Origin: Pseudomonadota bacterium
GTDB taxonomy: Bacteria > Pseudomonadota > Gammaproteobacteria > Steroidobacterales > Rariloculaceae
Assembly (NCBI GenBank): GCA_009843005.1
Contig: VYEH01000186.1
Coordinates: 6,156-20,430 of the forward strand
Direction of reading: 5' to 3'
DNA: 14,275 nucleotides
The notes beneath the pieces were generated by a model. It had not been told where the DNA came from and searched no databases. It worked only from the letters and a program-made list of their open reading frames with translations. Made by a program: the position numbers and the translations under genes. Position 1 is the first letter of the stretch. Each line of letters starts with the position of its first letter. Below are positions 1 through 6,078 of this stretch, piece by piece.

Positions 1-38
1 CCCTGGCCCCGCGCCGAGCACACGACGCGCGCGAGCAT
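1..38 (-). CDS. possible 5' end of a further minus-strand gene, cut by window edge
   Basis: Reading leftwards from an ATG at 38-36 there are twelve open codons (MLARVVCSARGQ) before the window ends. The ATG lies 44 nt beyond the aldolase stop codon on the same strand, so it could be the next gene of that operon. A GAGGA stretch lies about 12 nt upstream of the ATG, which is far for a ribosome binding site. The peptide faintly resembles the start of SMP-30/gluconolactonase family proteins (a hydrophobic stretch followed by xAR), but twelve residues cannot establish that. Another ATG at 73-71 opens a different frame. No function is claimed. Confidence 0.22.
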   Translation of the reverse strand, partial: MLARVVCSARGQ

Positions 39-82
39 GCTGCGCCCGTGTCCTCGCCCGTCAGGGCCTCCATCGGACCGTG

Positions 83-853
83 TCATGTTCGATCGCGTTT
101 GACGGTGGTTGCGAGGTGGTTGGCGCCGTCCAGCACGAAGCCTTGATCGGAACTCAGCAGGAAGAGGCTGGCGCCCAGGTCGAGCCAGTCGGGAATCTCG
201 TCGAGCAGCGGGGTGAACATGCCGATGGCCGTTCCCGCCGGGCGGGCGCTCCGGCAGATGTCGCCAACGGTGGCCACTACTTCTTTGTGGGCAACGGGCC
301 TGCCCATCGCCACGGCGAGGTCGGTGCGGCCCACGAAAAGGCCATCGACGCCGTCGACGGCGGCGATCTCCGAAACGTGGTCCAGCGCGGCAAGGTCTTC
401 GATCTGTACGATCACCGTCGTCTGCCGCGCGCTCGCGGCGCGGTAATCGGCGCCGGCCTTCGTGGTGTAACCCGCGGACCGCGTGGAGCCTGCATAACCC
501 CGGCCGCCCTCGCCGAAATGTGCGGCCTTCACGATCGCGGCCGCCTGCTCCGCCGACGTCACATGGGGCACCACGATCCCGGTTGCGCCGCTGTCGAGAG
601 CGTTGCGGATCCCGGTCGGCGAATCGTCGGCCACGCGGGCCAGGCAGGGCCGTTCGAGGGCGCGGAACACGGCGAGACACTGATCGAGTTCGTAGCGGCC
701 GAAGGGTGCATGCTCGACATCGATACAGAACAGGTCAAGGTCGGACAGGGCGAGGACTTCGGCAAGGATCGGTGAAGGCGTCTTGACAAAGGTGCCCACC
801 ATCGGTTCGAACGCCCGGAGGCGTTGGCGGAAGCCGGTGACGCGTTCTCCCAC
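83..853 (-). CDS. HpcH/HpaI-type class II aldolase
   Basis: 256 residues, the usual length for 4-hydroxy-2-oxoheptanedioate aldolase (HpaI) relatives. These are cytoplasmic, divalent-metal enzymes that cleave 4-hydroxy-2-oxo acids to pyruvate (or a related oxo acid) and an aldehyde. The expected residues are visible: His48 in EHAPF, Arg73 in LARV, metal ligand Glu152 with Gln150 in VQIED, and Asp178 in FVGRTDLA. They sit a constant three residues from the HpaI positions I recall (45, 70, 149, 147, 175). The usual GPxD turn reads GRTD here, a mild deviation. I chose the GTG at 853 because it lies 4 nt after the upstream gene's TAA and has GGGGA 7 nt before it. An ATG at 955 in the same frame would lie inside the upstream gene and add 34 residues that do not look like the family. 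The tight spacing means co-transcription with the MetE-like gene. The true substrate is unknown; family members act on sugar-acid and aromatic-degradation intermediates. Confidence 0.85.
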   Translation of the reverse strand: MGERVTGFRQRLRAFEPMVGTFVKTPSPILAEVLALSDLDLFCIDVEHAPFGRYELDQCLAVFRALERPCLARVADDSPTGIRNALDSGATGIVVPHVTSAEQAAAIVKAAHFGEGGRGYAGSTRSAGYTTKAGADYRAASARQTTVIVQIEDLAALDHVSEIAAVDGVDGLFVGRTDLAVAMGRPVAHKEVVATVGDICRSARPAGTAIGMFTPLLDEIPDWLDLGASLFLLSSDQGFVLDGANHLATTVKRDRT

Positions 854-857
854 GCCG

Positions 858-1997
858 TTATCCCCAAAGTGCTTCGCTTGCCGACGCCGCACCTTCGACG
901 AGGCTGCCCAGCTTTGCGTAGACGATGTCTTCGTCGACCGCGCCGAATCCCGCAAACGTGGAGAAGCCGCAATCCGTGCCGGCCATTACCCGCTCGCGGC
1001 CGACGATGTCCGCGTAGCGCAGGATGCGCTGCGCAACGAGCCGGGGATGTTCCACGAAATTCGTGGTTGAATCGATCATGCCGGGAATCAGGATCAGCTC
1101 CTCCGGCAGGTCCATGGTCGCCAATACCTCCCATTCATGGGCGTGCCGGGGATTGGACGCTTCGAACAGCAGCGCGCCCACGTTGGCCCGAAGAGCGATG
1201 GGCAGGACCATCTCCAGGGGTGCGTCGTGGTGATGCGGCCCCTCATAGTTGCCCCAGCAGATGTGCAGCCGCACACGGTCCCCGGGCAAGCCGCGGATGG
1301 CGTGATTGAGCGCCTCCACATGCAGGGCCGCCAACCGGCGATATTCGTCATCCGGCCGGTCCTTGAACATCATGTGGCGTCCGAGGCCCAGGTCGGGCGA
1401 ATCCAGTTGCAATACGAGGCCGGCGTCGACGATCGTGCGGTACTCGTGCGACATGGCGTCGGCGAGCGCGTACAGATAGGCCTCGTGGGAGGGGTAATAC
1501 TTGTTCGGCTGGAACAACGCAATGACACCGGGCGACGCCGCGTTCATGAACCCTTCAACCGGGTTGTGACGCGCAAGCGCCGCCTTGAAGTTGTGGACGT
1601 CGGCGGTGACCGGCCCCATGTCCTTGACCGCGATCTCCCCGATGCAACAGGGGCGCCGGTAGGTGGGCGTGCCGCCCGAGGTCGCCAGCTTCCTCAGGTA
1701 GCCGGGGAAGTCCTCAAGATCCCTGGGGGGCTGGCGGTCGCTGTCGCCGCCGAATCCGGTGACGCGGTCGCCGATGTAGGTGGCGTAGCTGATCTTGCTC
1801 ATTTCGCCGTCGCTCACGATGTCGATTCCGGTGTCCGCCTGGTGCGCGACGACGGCATCCACGGCGTCGCGGAAGATGTCGTCGGAGTCCTCGACCGTTT
1901 CTCCTCGTTCCCGGGCGAAGACTGTGTCCGCAACGAGTTTCGATCTGGGCAGACTGCCTACATGGGTGGTCAGAATGCGATCCTGGCTGTATTTCAT
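858..1997 (-). CDS. single-domain MetE-like (cobalamin-independent methionine synthase II family) protein
   Basis: 379 residues corresponding to the C-terminal catalytic domain of MetE (PF01717, COG0620); full MetE is about twice as long. The zinc-site pattern is complete: His245 and Cys247 in RLHICWGN, Glu279 in LLFEASN, and Cys343 in GTDCGFS. The N-terminal THVGSLPR, with the conserved His12, is typical of the family. MetE domains transfer a methyl group to a zinc-bound thiolate; epoxyalkane:coenzyme M transferase is a stand-alone relative with other chemistry. It lies between a LacI-type regulator and an aldolase and has no methionine-biosynthesis neighbours, so a catabolic methyl- or alkyl-transfer (possibly demethylation) is more likely than methionine synthesis. 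That is inference. The ATG at 1997 has only a weak GGTAA upstream. The 59 nt between this start and the repressor stop show no terminator or operator, consistent with one transcript from the repressor promoter. Confidence 0.82.
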   Translation of the reverse strand: MKYSQDRILTTHVGSLPRSKLVADTVFARERGETVEDSDDIFRDAVDAVVAHQADTGIDIVSDGEMSKISYATYIGDRVTGFGGDSDRQPPRDLEDFPGYLRKLATSGGTPTYRRPCCIGEIAVKDMGPVTADVHNFKAALARHNPVEGFMNAASPGVIALFQPNKYYPSHEAYLYALADAMSHEYRTIVDAGLVLQLDSPDLGLGRHMMFKDRPDDEYRRLAALHVEALNHAIRGLPGDRVRLHICWGNYEGPHHHDAPLEMVLPIALRANVGALLFEASNPRHAHEWEVLATMDLPEELILIPGMIDSTTNFVEHPRLVAQRILRYADIVGRERVMAGTDCGFSTFAGFGAVDEDIVYAKLGSLVEGAASASEALWG

Positions 1998-2056
1998 GGG
2001 GTTACCGGGGGCGCCTGCGTCGAGTGGGAAACAGTGTCGGCGAACAGGAGGCCGAA

Positions 2057-3115
2057 TCAGCCCGGGTCGGCAGCGAATTCAGCCGAACTGCCCCGGATTC
2101 GCTCGCCGGAGAATACGCGCTTTTCCGCCGACAGTTCAGGATTCTCGATGCGATCGATGAGCATGGATACGGCGGCTTCGGTCATGCGCTCGACGGGTTG
2201 TCTCACCGTGCTCAGGTCGTAGGCAGCGTAATTGGCCGGCCCCACCCCGTCGAACCCGACGATCGACACATCTCCGGGGACGTTGAGACCGAATGATTCA
2301 CGCGCTTCGTCGATGCAGCCGATGGCCATGACGTCGTTGGCGGCGATCACGGCGTCCGGCGGCCCGCCGTGCCGGTCCACGATCCGGGCAAATGCGGCCC
2401 GTCCGCTGTCGTATCCATAGTCACCGGTCGCGATGGTCACTCCGTCGACACCGTGTTCCCGCAACATCCGCAATGCACCCGTAGTGCGTTCGGTACTGAC
2501 TGAGGAATCTTCGGGTCCGGAGACGATGGCGAACGTGCGGTGGCCCGAACCGAACAGTTGCGCCACGAGCCAGCGCTCGCCCTCCTCCTGGTCGCAGCGC
2601 ACGGAATTCGATGGAATGTCCGCCAGAGAGCGGTTGTAGAAGACGATGGGAATGTTGGCTTCCTGAACCGTTGCGAGCTGCGCGCCGGAAAGCATCGCAG
2701 CGGTGACGATGCCGTCAACCCGAAACTGCAGGACCTGTTCCAGCGTGGAATCGATGTCGCCCTCGCTCTTCAGCGTAAACAACAACACCCTTATGCGGTG
2801 ATTGGAGAACCGCTGGGTCAGTTGGACCAGGACTTCGGGGTAGTAGAGGTTGGTCTGCTGGGACATGATCACCGCGACCATGTTGGAACGCCGGGTGATC
2901 AGACCCCGGGCGATGGCGTTCGGCCGGTAGCCGAGCTTGCTGGCGGCGGCCATGACCCGCTTGCGCATCTGCTTGGAGGCGCTGGCGCCGTCCTGGAATA
3001 CCCGCGATACGGCAGACTGGGAGACGCCTGCGAGTTCGGCGACGTCGTAAGACGTGGCGCGCTTCCATTTTGCTCTGGTGCTTTTCTGTGCCTTTTCGCC
3101 CACCTGGACCGTCAT
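2057..3115 (-). CDS. LacI-family transcriptional repressor
   Basis: 352 residues, normal for LacI/GalR proteins. Residues 20-45 form the helix-turn-helix (TSYDVAELAGVSQSAVSRVF), followed by the hinge-helix segment LGYRPNAIARGL at about 61-72, which carries the leucine that intercalates in the operator. The rest is a periplasmic-binding-protein-like effector domain, including VIAANDVMAIG and SIVGFDG and ending in the typical VRQPVERM segment, so the ligand should be a small sugar-like or acid molecule. I chose the ATG at 3115 because GGAG stands 5 nt upstream. The open frame extends to 3241, but the extra 42 residues run through the operator region and look non-coding. The gene is divergent from the symporter and upstream of the MetE-like gene and aldolase on the same strand. 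Operator-like palindromes in front of it suggest autoregulation as well as control of the neighbours. Confidence 0.9.
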   Translation of the reverse strand: MTVQVGEKAQKSTRAKWKRATSYDVAELAGVSQSAVSRVFQDGASASKQMRKRVMAAASKLGYRPNAIARGLITRRSNMVAVIMSQQTNLYYPEVLVQLTQRFSNHRIRVLLFTLKSEGDIDSTLEQVLQFRVDGIVTAAMLSGAQLATVQEANIPIVFYNRSLADIPSNSVRCDQEEGERWLVAQLFGSGHRTFAIVSGPEDSSVSTERTTGALRMLREHGVDGVTIATGDYGYDSGRAAFARIVDRHGGPPDAVIAANDVMAIGCIDEARESFGLNVPGDVSIVGFDGVGPANYAAYDLSTVRQPVERMTEAAVSMLIDRIENPELSAEKRVFSGERIRGSSAEFAADPG

Positions 3116-3175
3116 CCGTTCTCCACGGCCCGCGCCCGATGGAGGTGATGGTAGGCAGTATCGATGCCGCATGCA

Positions 3176-3193
3176 ATTGCATTCGAATGCGAT
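3176..3193. promoter_or_regulatory. LacI-type operator between repressor and symporter
   Basis: ATTGCATTCGAATGCGAT is an 18-bp near-perfect palindrome (8 of 9 pairs) with a perfect 12-bp core, GCATTCGAATGC, at 3179-3190. A CG at the exact centre is the hallmark of LacI-family operators. It lies 61 nt upstream of the repressor start and 81 nt upstream of the symporter start, in the 158-bp divergent region 3116-3273. An inverted copy of its left half (CGAATGCAAT, 3220-3229) occurs 27 nt to the right. Candidate promoter elements in this gap are weak: on the plus strand TTGCAT (3177-3182), 17 nt, GAGAAT (3200-3205); on the minus strand TTGCAT overlapping the palindrome's left side, 17 nt, TACCAT. 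Binding by the adjacent LacI protein is inferred from position and from the second copy before the TonB receptor. Confidence 0.72.
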
Positions 3194-3219
3194 GAGCCGG
3201 AGAATCGCCCGGGAGCCAG

Positions 3220-3229
3220 CGAATGCAAT
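3220..3229. promoter_or_regulatory. additional operator half-site
   Basis: CGAATGCAAT here is the exact reverse complement of ATTGCATTCG at 3176-3185. With the main palindrome it makes a third half-site in the repressor/symporter gap, 44 nt before the symporter ATG. It is also inside a weaker inverted repeat, GCGAA at 3219-3223 and TTCGC at 3235-3239. It could be a secondary operator; a ten-base match next to the main site is suggestive but not proof. Confidence 0.4.
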
Positions 3230-3273
3230 GCAAGTTCGCATGGCAGTAGTTGACGGTCACAACCGGGAGTCTG

Positions 3274-4881
3274 ATGGGTACGTTCGGAACACTGAACTGG
3301 GCGATTCTCATCGCCTACGTGCTGCTCAATCTGCTGCTCGGCTTCGTCCTGAGCAAGCGGATCGCTACCGCGGAGGATTTCTACCTGGGCCGCCGGACAA
3401 CGCCGTGGTGGGCGATCGGCGTCTCCGTGGTCGCCACCTACGTCAGTGCGCTGTCATTCCTGGGCGGCCCCGCGTGGTCCTACACCGACAGCCTGGCCGT
3501 CATCGCGATCCATCTGAACTACCCCATCGTCGTCTTCATCGTGGTGACCTACTTTCTGCCGTTCTTCTTCTTGAGCGGCGTCGCGTCGATCTACGAGTAC
3601 ATGGAGCGGCGCTTCGGCGCGACATCCCGCAGCGTGATTTCCGGTGTGTTCCTGGTCTCGCAGGCGCTGACCTCGGCCGCGATCCTGTACGCGACTTCGC
3701 TGGTCATCCAGTTCATAACCGGGGTCGATGTCGTGACGGCCATTGTCGCGGTGACGATCATCGCGCTGGTCTACACGATGATGGGCGGCATCACGGCGGT
3801 GATCTGGACCGACGTGATCCAGGCGGCGGTCCTGTTCGTCGGGGCGTTCATCGTATTTTTCGCCCTGCTGGGAGAAATGCCCGCGCCGGTGGGCGAAGTG
3901 CTCGCCGATCTGAAGGCGCAGGGCAAGACGAATCCCCTGGACTTTTCCCTCGACTGGAGCGTCGAGGCGACGGTGTGGTCGGGGATCATCGCCATGACGA
4001 TCTTTCACGTCACCGTGTACGGCGCCAACCAGATGATGGTGCAGCGCACGCTTGCGGCGAAGAACATCGGCGACGCCAAGAAATCCTTCCTCCTGATGGG
4101 GTTCGGCGCGTTCTTCATCTATTTCCTGTTCTTCCTGCTGGGCATCCTGTTCTACGGCTACTACGGGGGACGGGAGTTCGAGAACGGCAACACCATCATC
4201 CTGCAATTCGTCGCCGACTACGGGATGCCGGGCCTCATGGGGATCATCGCCGCCGCGATCGTCGCGGCGTCCATGTCATCGCTGGACTCGTCATTCAATT
4301 CGCTGGCGACGATTTCCACCGTGGATTTCTACGAGAAGTACTACCGGCCCGGCGAATCGCCCGAGCATTATCTGCGGATCACCCGCGGCTTCACCGTGAT
4401 CTGGGCGTTGCTGATCATCATTCCGGCGATCATCTATTCCCAGAGCGAAGGATCGATACTGCAGACACTGTCAAGAATCGGTTCCTACTTCGTCGGCGCC
4501 AAGCTCAGCATGTACGGGCTCGGGTTCTTCTCGAAACAGACCACGGAGAAGGGCCTGCTGGTGGGCGTGGTGGTGGGATTCGCGGTGATCTGGTACGTGG
4601 CGACGCAGACGGATATTGCCTGGCCCTGGTATTGCCTGATCGGCGGCGTCTCGAATATCGTCATCTCACTCGTGGCCAGCCGGATCATCGATGGAAGGCA
4701 GGAGGAGTGGTCCGAGTACTCGATCGTGGGTCAGCAGAGAGCGTTCCGCGACAGGGGACTGCCGGAACAGGACGGTGGTTGGTACCTGGTTCCCGGTCGG
4801 GTGGATAGAATCAGCTACCTGTTGCTGGGATTCTTCGCGCTGACGATCGTGTTCCTGTTTCTGTTCGAGCAATTGATCTGA
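3274..4881 (+). CDS. sodium:solute symporter (SSS family), copy 1
   Basis: 535 residues of almost continuous hydrophobic helices (about 13-14), the usual size for SSS-family (PutP/SGLT-type) Na+-coupled transporters of the inner membrane. Family signatures are present: FYLGRRTTPWWAIGVSVVAT (about 36-55), FLGGPAW (62-68), an NQMMVQRTLAAKN segment (252-264) equivalent to the xQxxVQR motif, and MSSLDSSFNSLAT (334-346), whose serines belong to the Na2 sodium site in this family. The start is set at the ATG at 3274, which has GGGAG 4 nt upstream; a TTG at 3250 would add eight residues without a ribosome binding site. The stop overlaps the ATG of the hydrolase. The substrate is not deducible; the family carries sugars, amino acids, carboxylates and vitamins. 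The gene is probably controlled by the divergent LacI repressor. It is a close paralogue of the symporter at the right edge. Confidence 0.9.
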   Translation: MGTFGTLNWAILIAYVLLNLLLGFVLSKRIATAEDFYLGRRTTPWWAIGVSVVATYVSALSFLGGPAWSYTDSLAVIAIHLNYPIVVFIVVTYFLPFFFLSGVASIYEYMERRFGATSRSVISGVFLVSQALTSAAILYATSLVIQFITGVDVVTAIVAVTIIALVYTMMGGITAVIWTDVIQAAVLFVGAFIVFFALLGEMPAPVGEVLADLKAQGKTNPLDFSLDWSVEATVWSGIIAMTIFHVTVYGANQMMVQRTLAAKNIGDAKKSFLLMGFGAFFIYFLFFLLGILFYGYYGGREFENGNTIILQFVADYGMPGLMGIIAAAIVAASMSSLDSSFNSLATISTVDFYEKYYRPGESPEHYLRITRGFTVIWALLIIIPAIIYSQSEGSILQTLSRIGSYFVGAKLSMYGLGFFSKQTTEKGLLVGVVVGFAVIWYVATQTDIAWPWYCLIGGVSNIVISLVASRIIDGRQEEWSEYSIVGQQRAFRDRGLPEQDGGWYLVPGRVDRISYLLLGFFALTIVFLFLFEQLI

Positions 4882-5918
4882 TGAAAGGCTTGATCGCGAT
4901 CGCCCTGGCATGGCTCCCGCCGTGGGCCGCCACGGCGCTGCCCGCGCCCCTGTCCATCGACGAACTGCGTGCAACCGAGTTCTCCACCGGCCTGCAATTC
5001 GAACGCGAGCTGGAGGCCGGACCCGGTTTCACCGCCTACCTCGTGTCGTACCAATCCGCGGGATTGACGGTCTACGCAATGGTGGCGGTTCCGGTTGGCG
5101 AACGCCCCGAGTTCGGGTTTCCCGTGGTCGTGGCAAACCACGGCTTTCACCCGGATCCTCCCCGATACGGCGTGACCACGGACGGCGTGGATGCAAGGCC
5201 CGGCGACTACTACCGCCCGATTCCGGAGTTGTACGCGCGGCATGGATTCCTGGTGATCATGCCCGACTACCGGGGCCACAACGCGTCCGAGGGGCTTCAG
5301 TTCACGGACGGTTTCCTGGCTGCGGGCTACTACACCGAGGACGTGCTCGCGCTGCTCTCGGGTCTTGAGGACATCGAAGAAGCCGATACCCGCAACGTCT
5401 TCATGTGGGGGCATTCCCTGGGCGCGGAAGTCTCGCTGCGGGCGTTGCTGGCAACGGAGCGGATCCGGGGTGCGACGCTCTGGTCCGGCGTGGGGGGCGA
5501 GATCTGGGACCAGGCCTACTATTACCAGCGATACGAGGACCGCCTGGCCTACGACGGCAGCGATATGGACAATCCGCGGATCGACGAACTCCGCCAAGAT
5601 ATCGCGGCGCTCGACGAGCCCTACGACTGGACGACCCGTGAGCCGCTGCGCTACCTGGACTATCTGCAGGCGCCCATCGTGATCCAGCACGCCGTCGGCG
5701 ACACCGGCGCGCCCTACCACTGGTCGGAACGTCTGGCCAAGGAACTCTACCTGCTCGGCCGCACATACCGCTTCTACAGCTACCCGGGCACGGACCATTT
5801 CTTCCAGGGCGAAACCCTCGGTGAGGCGGTCGACCGGGATGTGGCGTACTTTCGCTCGCTGATTCGACCGGCTGACCCGGATGCGCTGCCTGGGTTGAAT
5901 TCGCAGTCTGATCGCTGA
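4881..5918 (+). CDS. exported alpha/beta hydrolase (S9 / dienelactone-hydrolase-like esterase)
   Basis: 345 residues. A short signal peptide (MKGLIAIALAWLPPWAATA, with cleavage probably near residues 18-22) predicts a periplasmic enzyme. The alpha/beta-hydrolase triad is visible: nucleophile Ser179 in GHSLGAE, acid Asp274 in HAVGDTGAP, and His306 in GTDHFF. The oxyanion-hole region is ANHGFHP (85-91), and PDYRGHNASEG (128-138) is typical of prolyl-oligopeptidase-type and acyl-esterase-like hydrolases. Its ATG shares the A of the symporter stop (TGATG), so the two are translationally coupled and need each other in fixed proportion. No good independent ribosome binding site is seen. It most likely hydrolyses an ester (or peptide-like) bond to give the form the symporter imports; the exact bond is unknown. 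No obvious terminator follows it. Confidence 0.83.
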   Translation: MKGLIAIALAWLPPWAATALPAPLSIDELRATEFSTGLQFERELEAGPGFTAYLVSYQSAGLTVYAMVAVPVGERPEFGFPVVVANHGFHPDPPRYGVTTDGVDARPGDYYRPIPELYARHGFLVIMPDYRGHNASEGLQFTDGFLAAGYYTEDVLALLSGLEDIEEADTRNVFMWGHSLGAEVSLRALLATERIRGATLWSGVGGEIWDQAYYYQRYEDRLAYDGSDMDNPRIDELRQDIAALDEPYDWTTREPLRYLDYLQAPIVIQHAVGDTGAPYHWSERLAKELYLLGRTYRFYSYPGTDHFFQGETLGEAVDRDVAYFRSLIRPADPDALPGLNSQSDR

Positions 5919-5972
5919 CGGGCGTTATCCACGGGTTTCTGTTGCGAAATCGCCACGGGATCCCACGAAAAT

Positions 5973-6001
5973 TTGACATTGATTTGCATTCGAAGTACAA
6001 A
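5973..6001 (+). promoter_or_regulatory. sigma-70 promoter of the TonB-dependent receptor
   Basis: A perfect -35 TTGACA (5973-5978) is followed after exactly 17 bp by TACAAA (5996-6001), a 4-of-6 match to TATAAT. Transcription would begin near 6008, leaving a leader of about 70 nt before the receptor ATG. The promoter lies in the 160-bp gap between the hydrolase and the receptor, so the receptor has its own transcription signal. Operator half-sites overlap the spacer and the -10, which fits repression by steric block. Confidence 0.65.
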
Positions 6002-6008
6002 CGAATGC
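5986..6008. promoter_or_regulatory. LacI-type operator half-sites over the receptor promoter
   Basis: GCATTCG (5986-5992) and its reverse complement CGAATGC (6002-6008) are separated by 9 bp that contain most of the -10 element. The left part, TTGCATTCGAA (5984-5994), is identical over 11 bases to 3177-3187 in the repressor/symporter gap. TTTG (5983-5986) and CAAA (5998-6001) add a further inverted pair. The half-sites are the same as in the first operator, but there they abut as one palindrome and here they are spaced. Regulation by the LacI protein of this locus is an inference from this match. Confidence 0.58.
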
Positions 6009-6021
6009 TGTTGTTGCGGGC

Positions 6022-6044
6022 GTTGACAGGGCGGATCTGTCAGC
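6022..6044 (+). other. small hairpin in the receptor mRNA leader
   Basis: GTTGACAG and CTGTCAGC pair over 8 bp (one G-U) around a 7-nt loop, 34 nt before the receptor start codon. It has no following T-run, so it is not a terminator. It may merely stabilise the leader. TTGACA inside it is not followed by a convincing -10. Confidence 0.35.
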
Positions 6045-6078
6045 ACAAGTCGTCTTCCGTTCCGGGGAAAAAATTACG

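Noticed and set aside
1137..2222. Long plus-strand open frame (361 codons) opposite the MetE-like gene
   Set aside because: It is antisense to a gene with clear catalytic motifs; its protein is rich in Arg, Gly, Val and His without any domain, as expected of a GC-rich shadow frame.
3250..3255. TTGACG as a -35 element for the symporter
   Set aside because: With 17 bp spacing its -10 would overlap the ATG at 3274, leaving no room for the ribosome binding site at 3265-3269.
3054..4808. 584-codon open frame overlapping the first symporter in another frame
   Set aside because: The protein is Arg/His/Gly-rich, crosses the divergent promoter region and has no recognisable domain, while the overlapping frame encodes a clear SSS transporter.
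5957..5964. GGGATCCC palindrome after the hydrolase as a terminator or operator
   Set aside because: It has no loop or T-run, is not repeated elsewhere in the intergenic regions, and is short enough to occur by chance.
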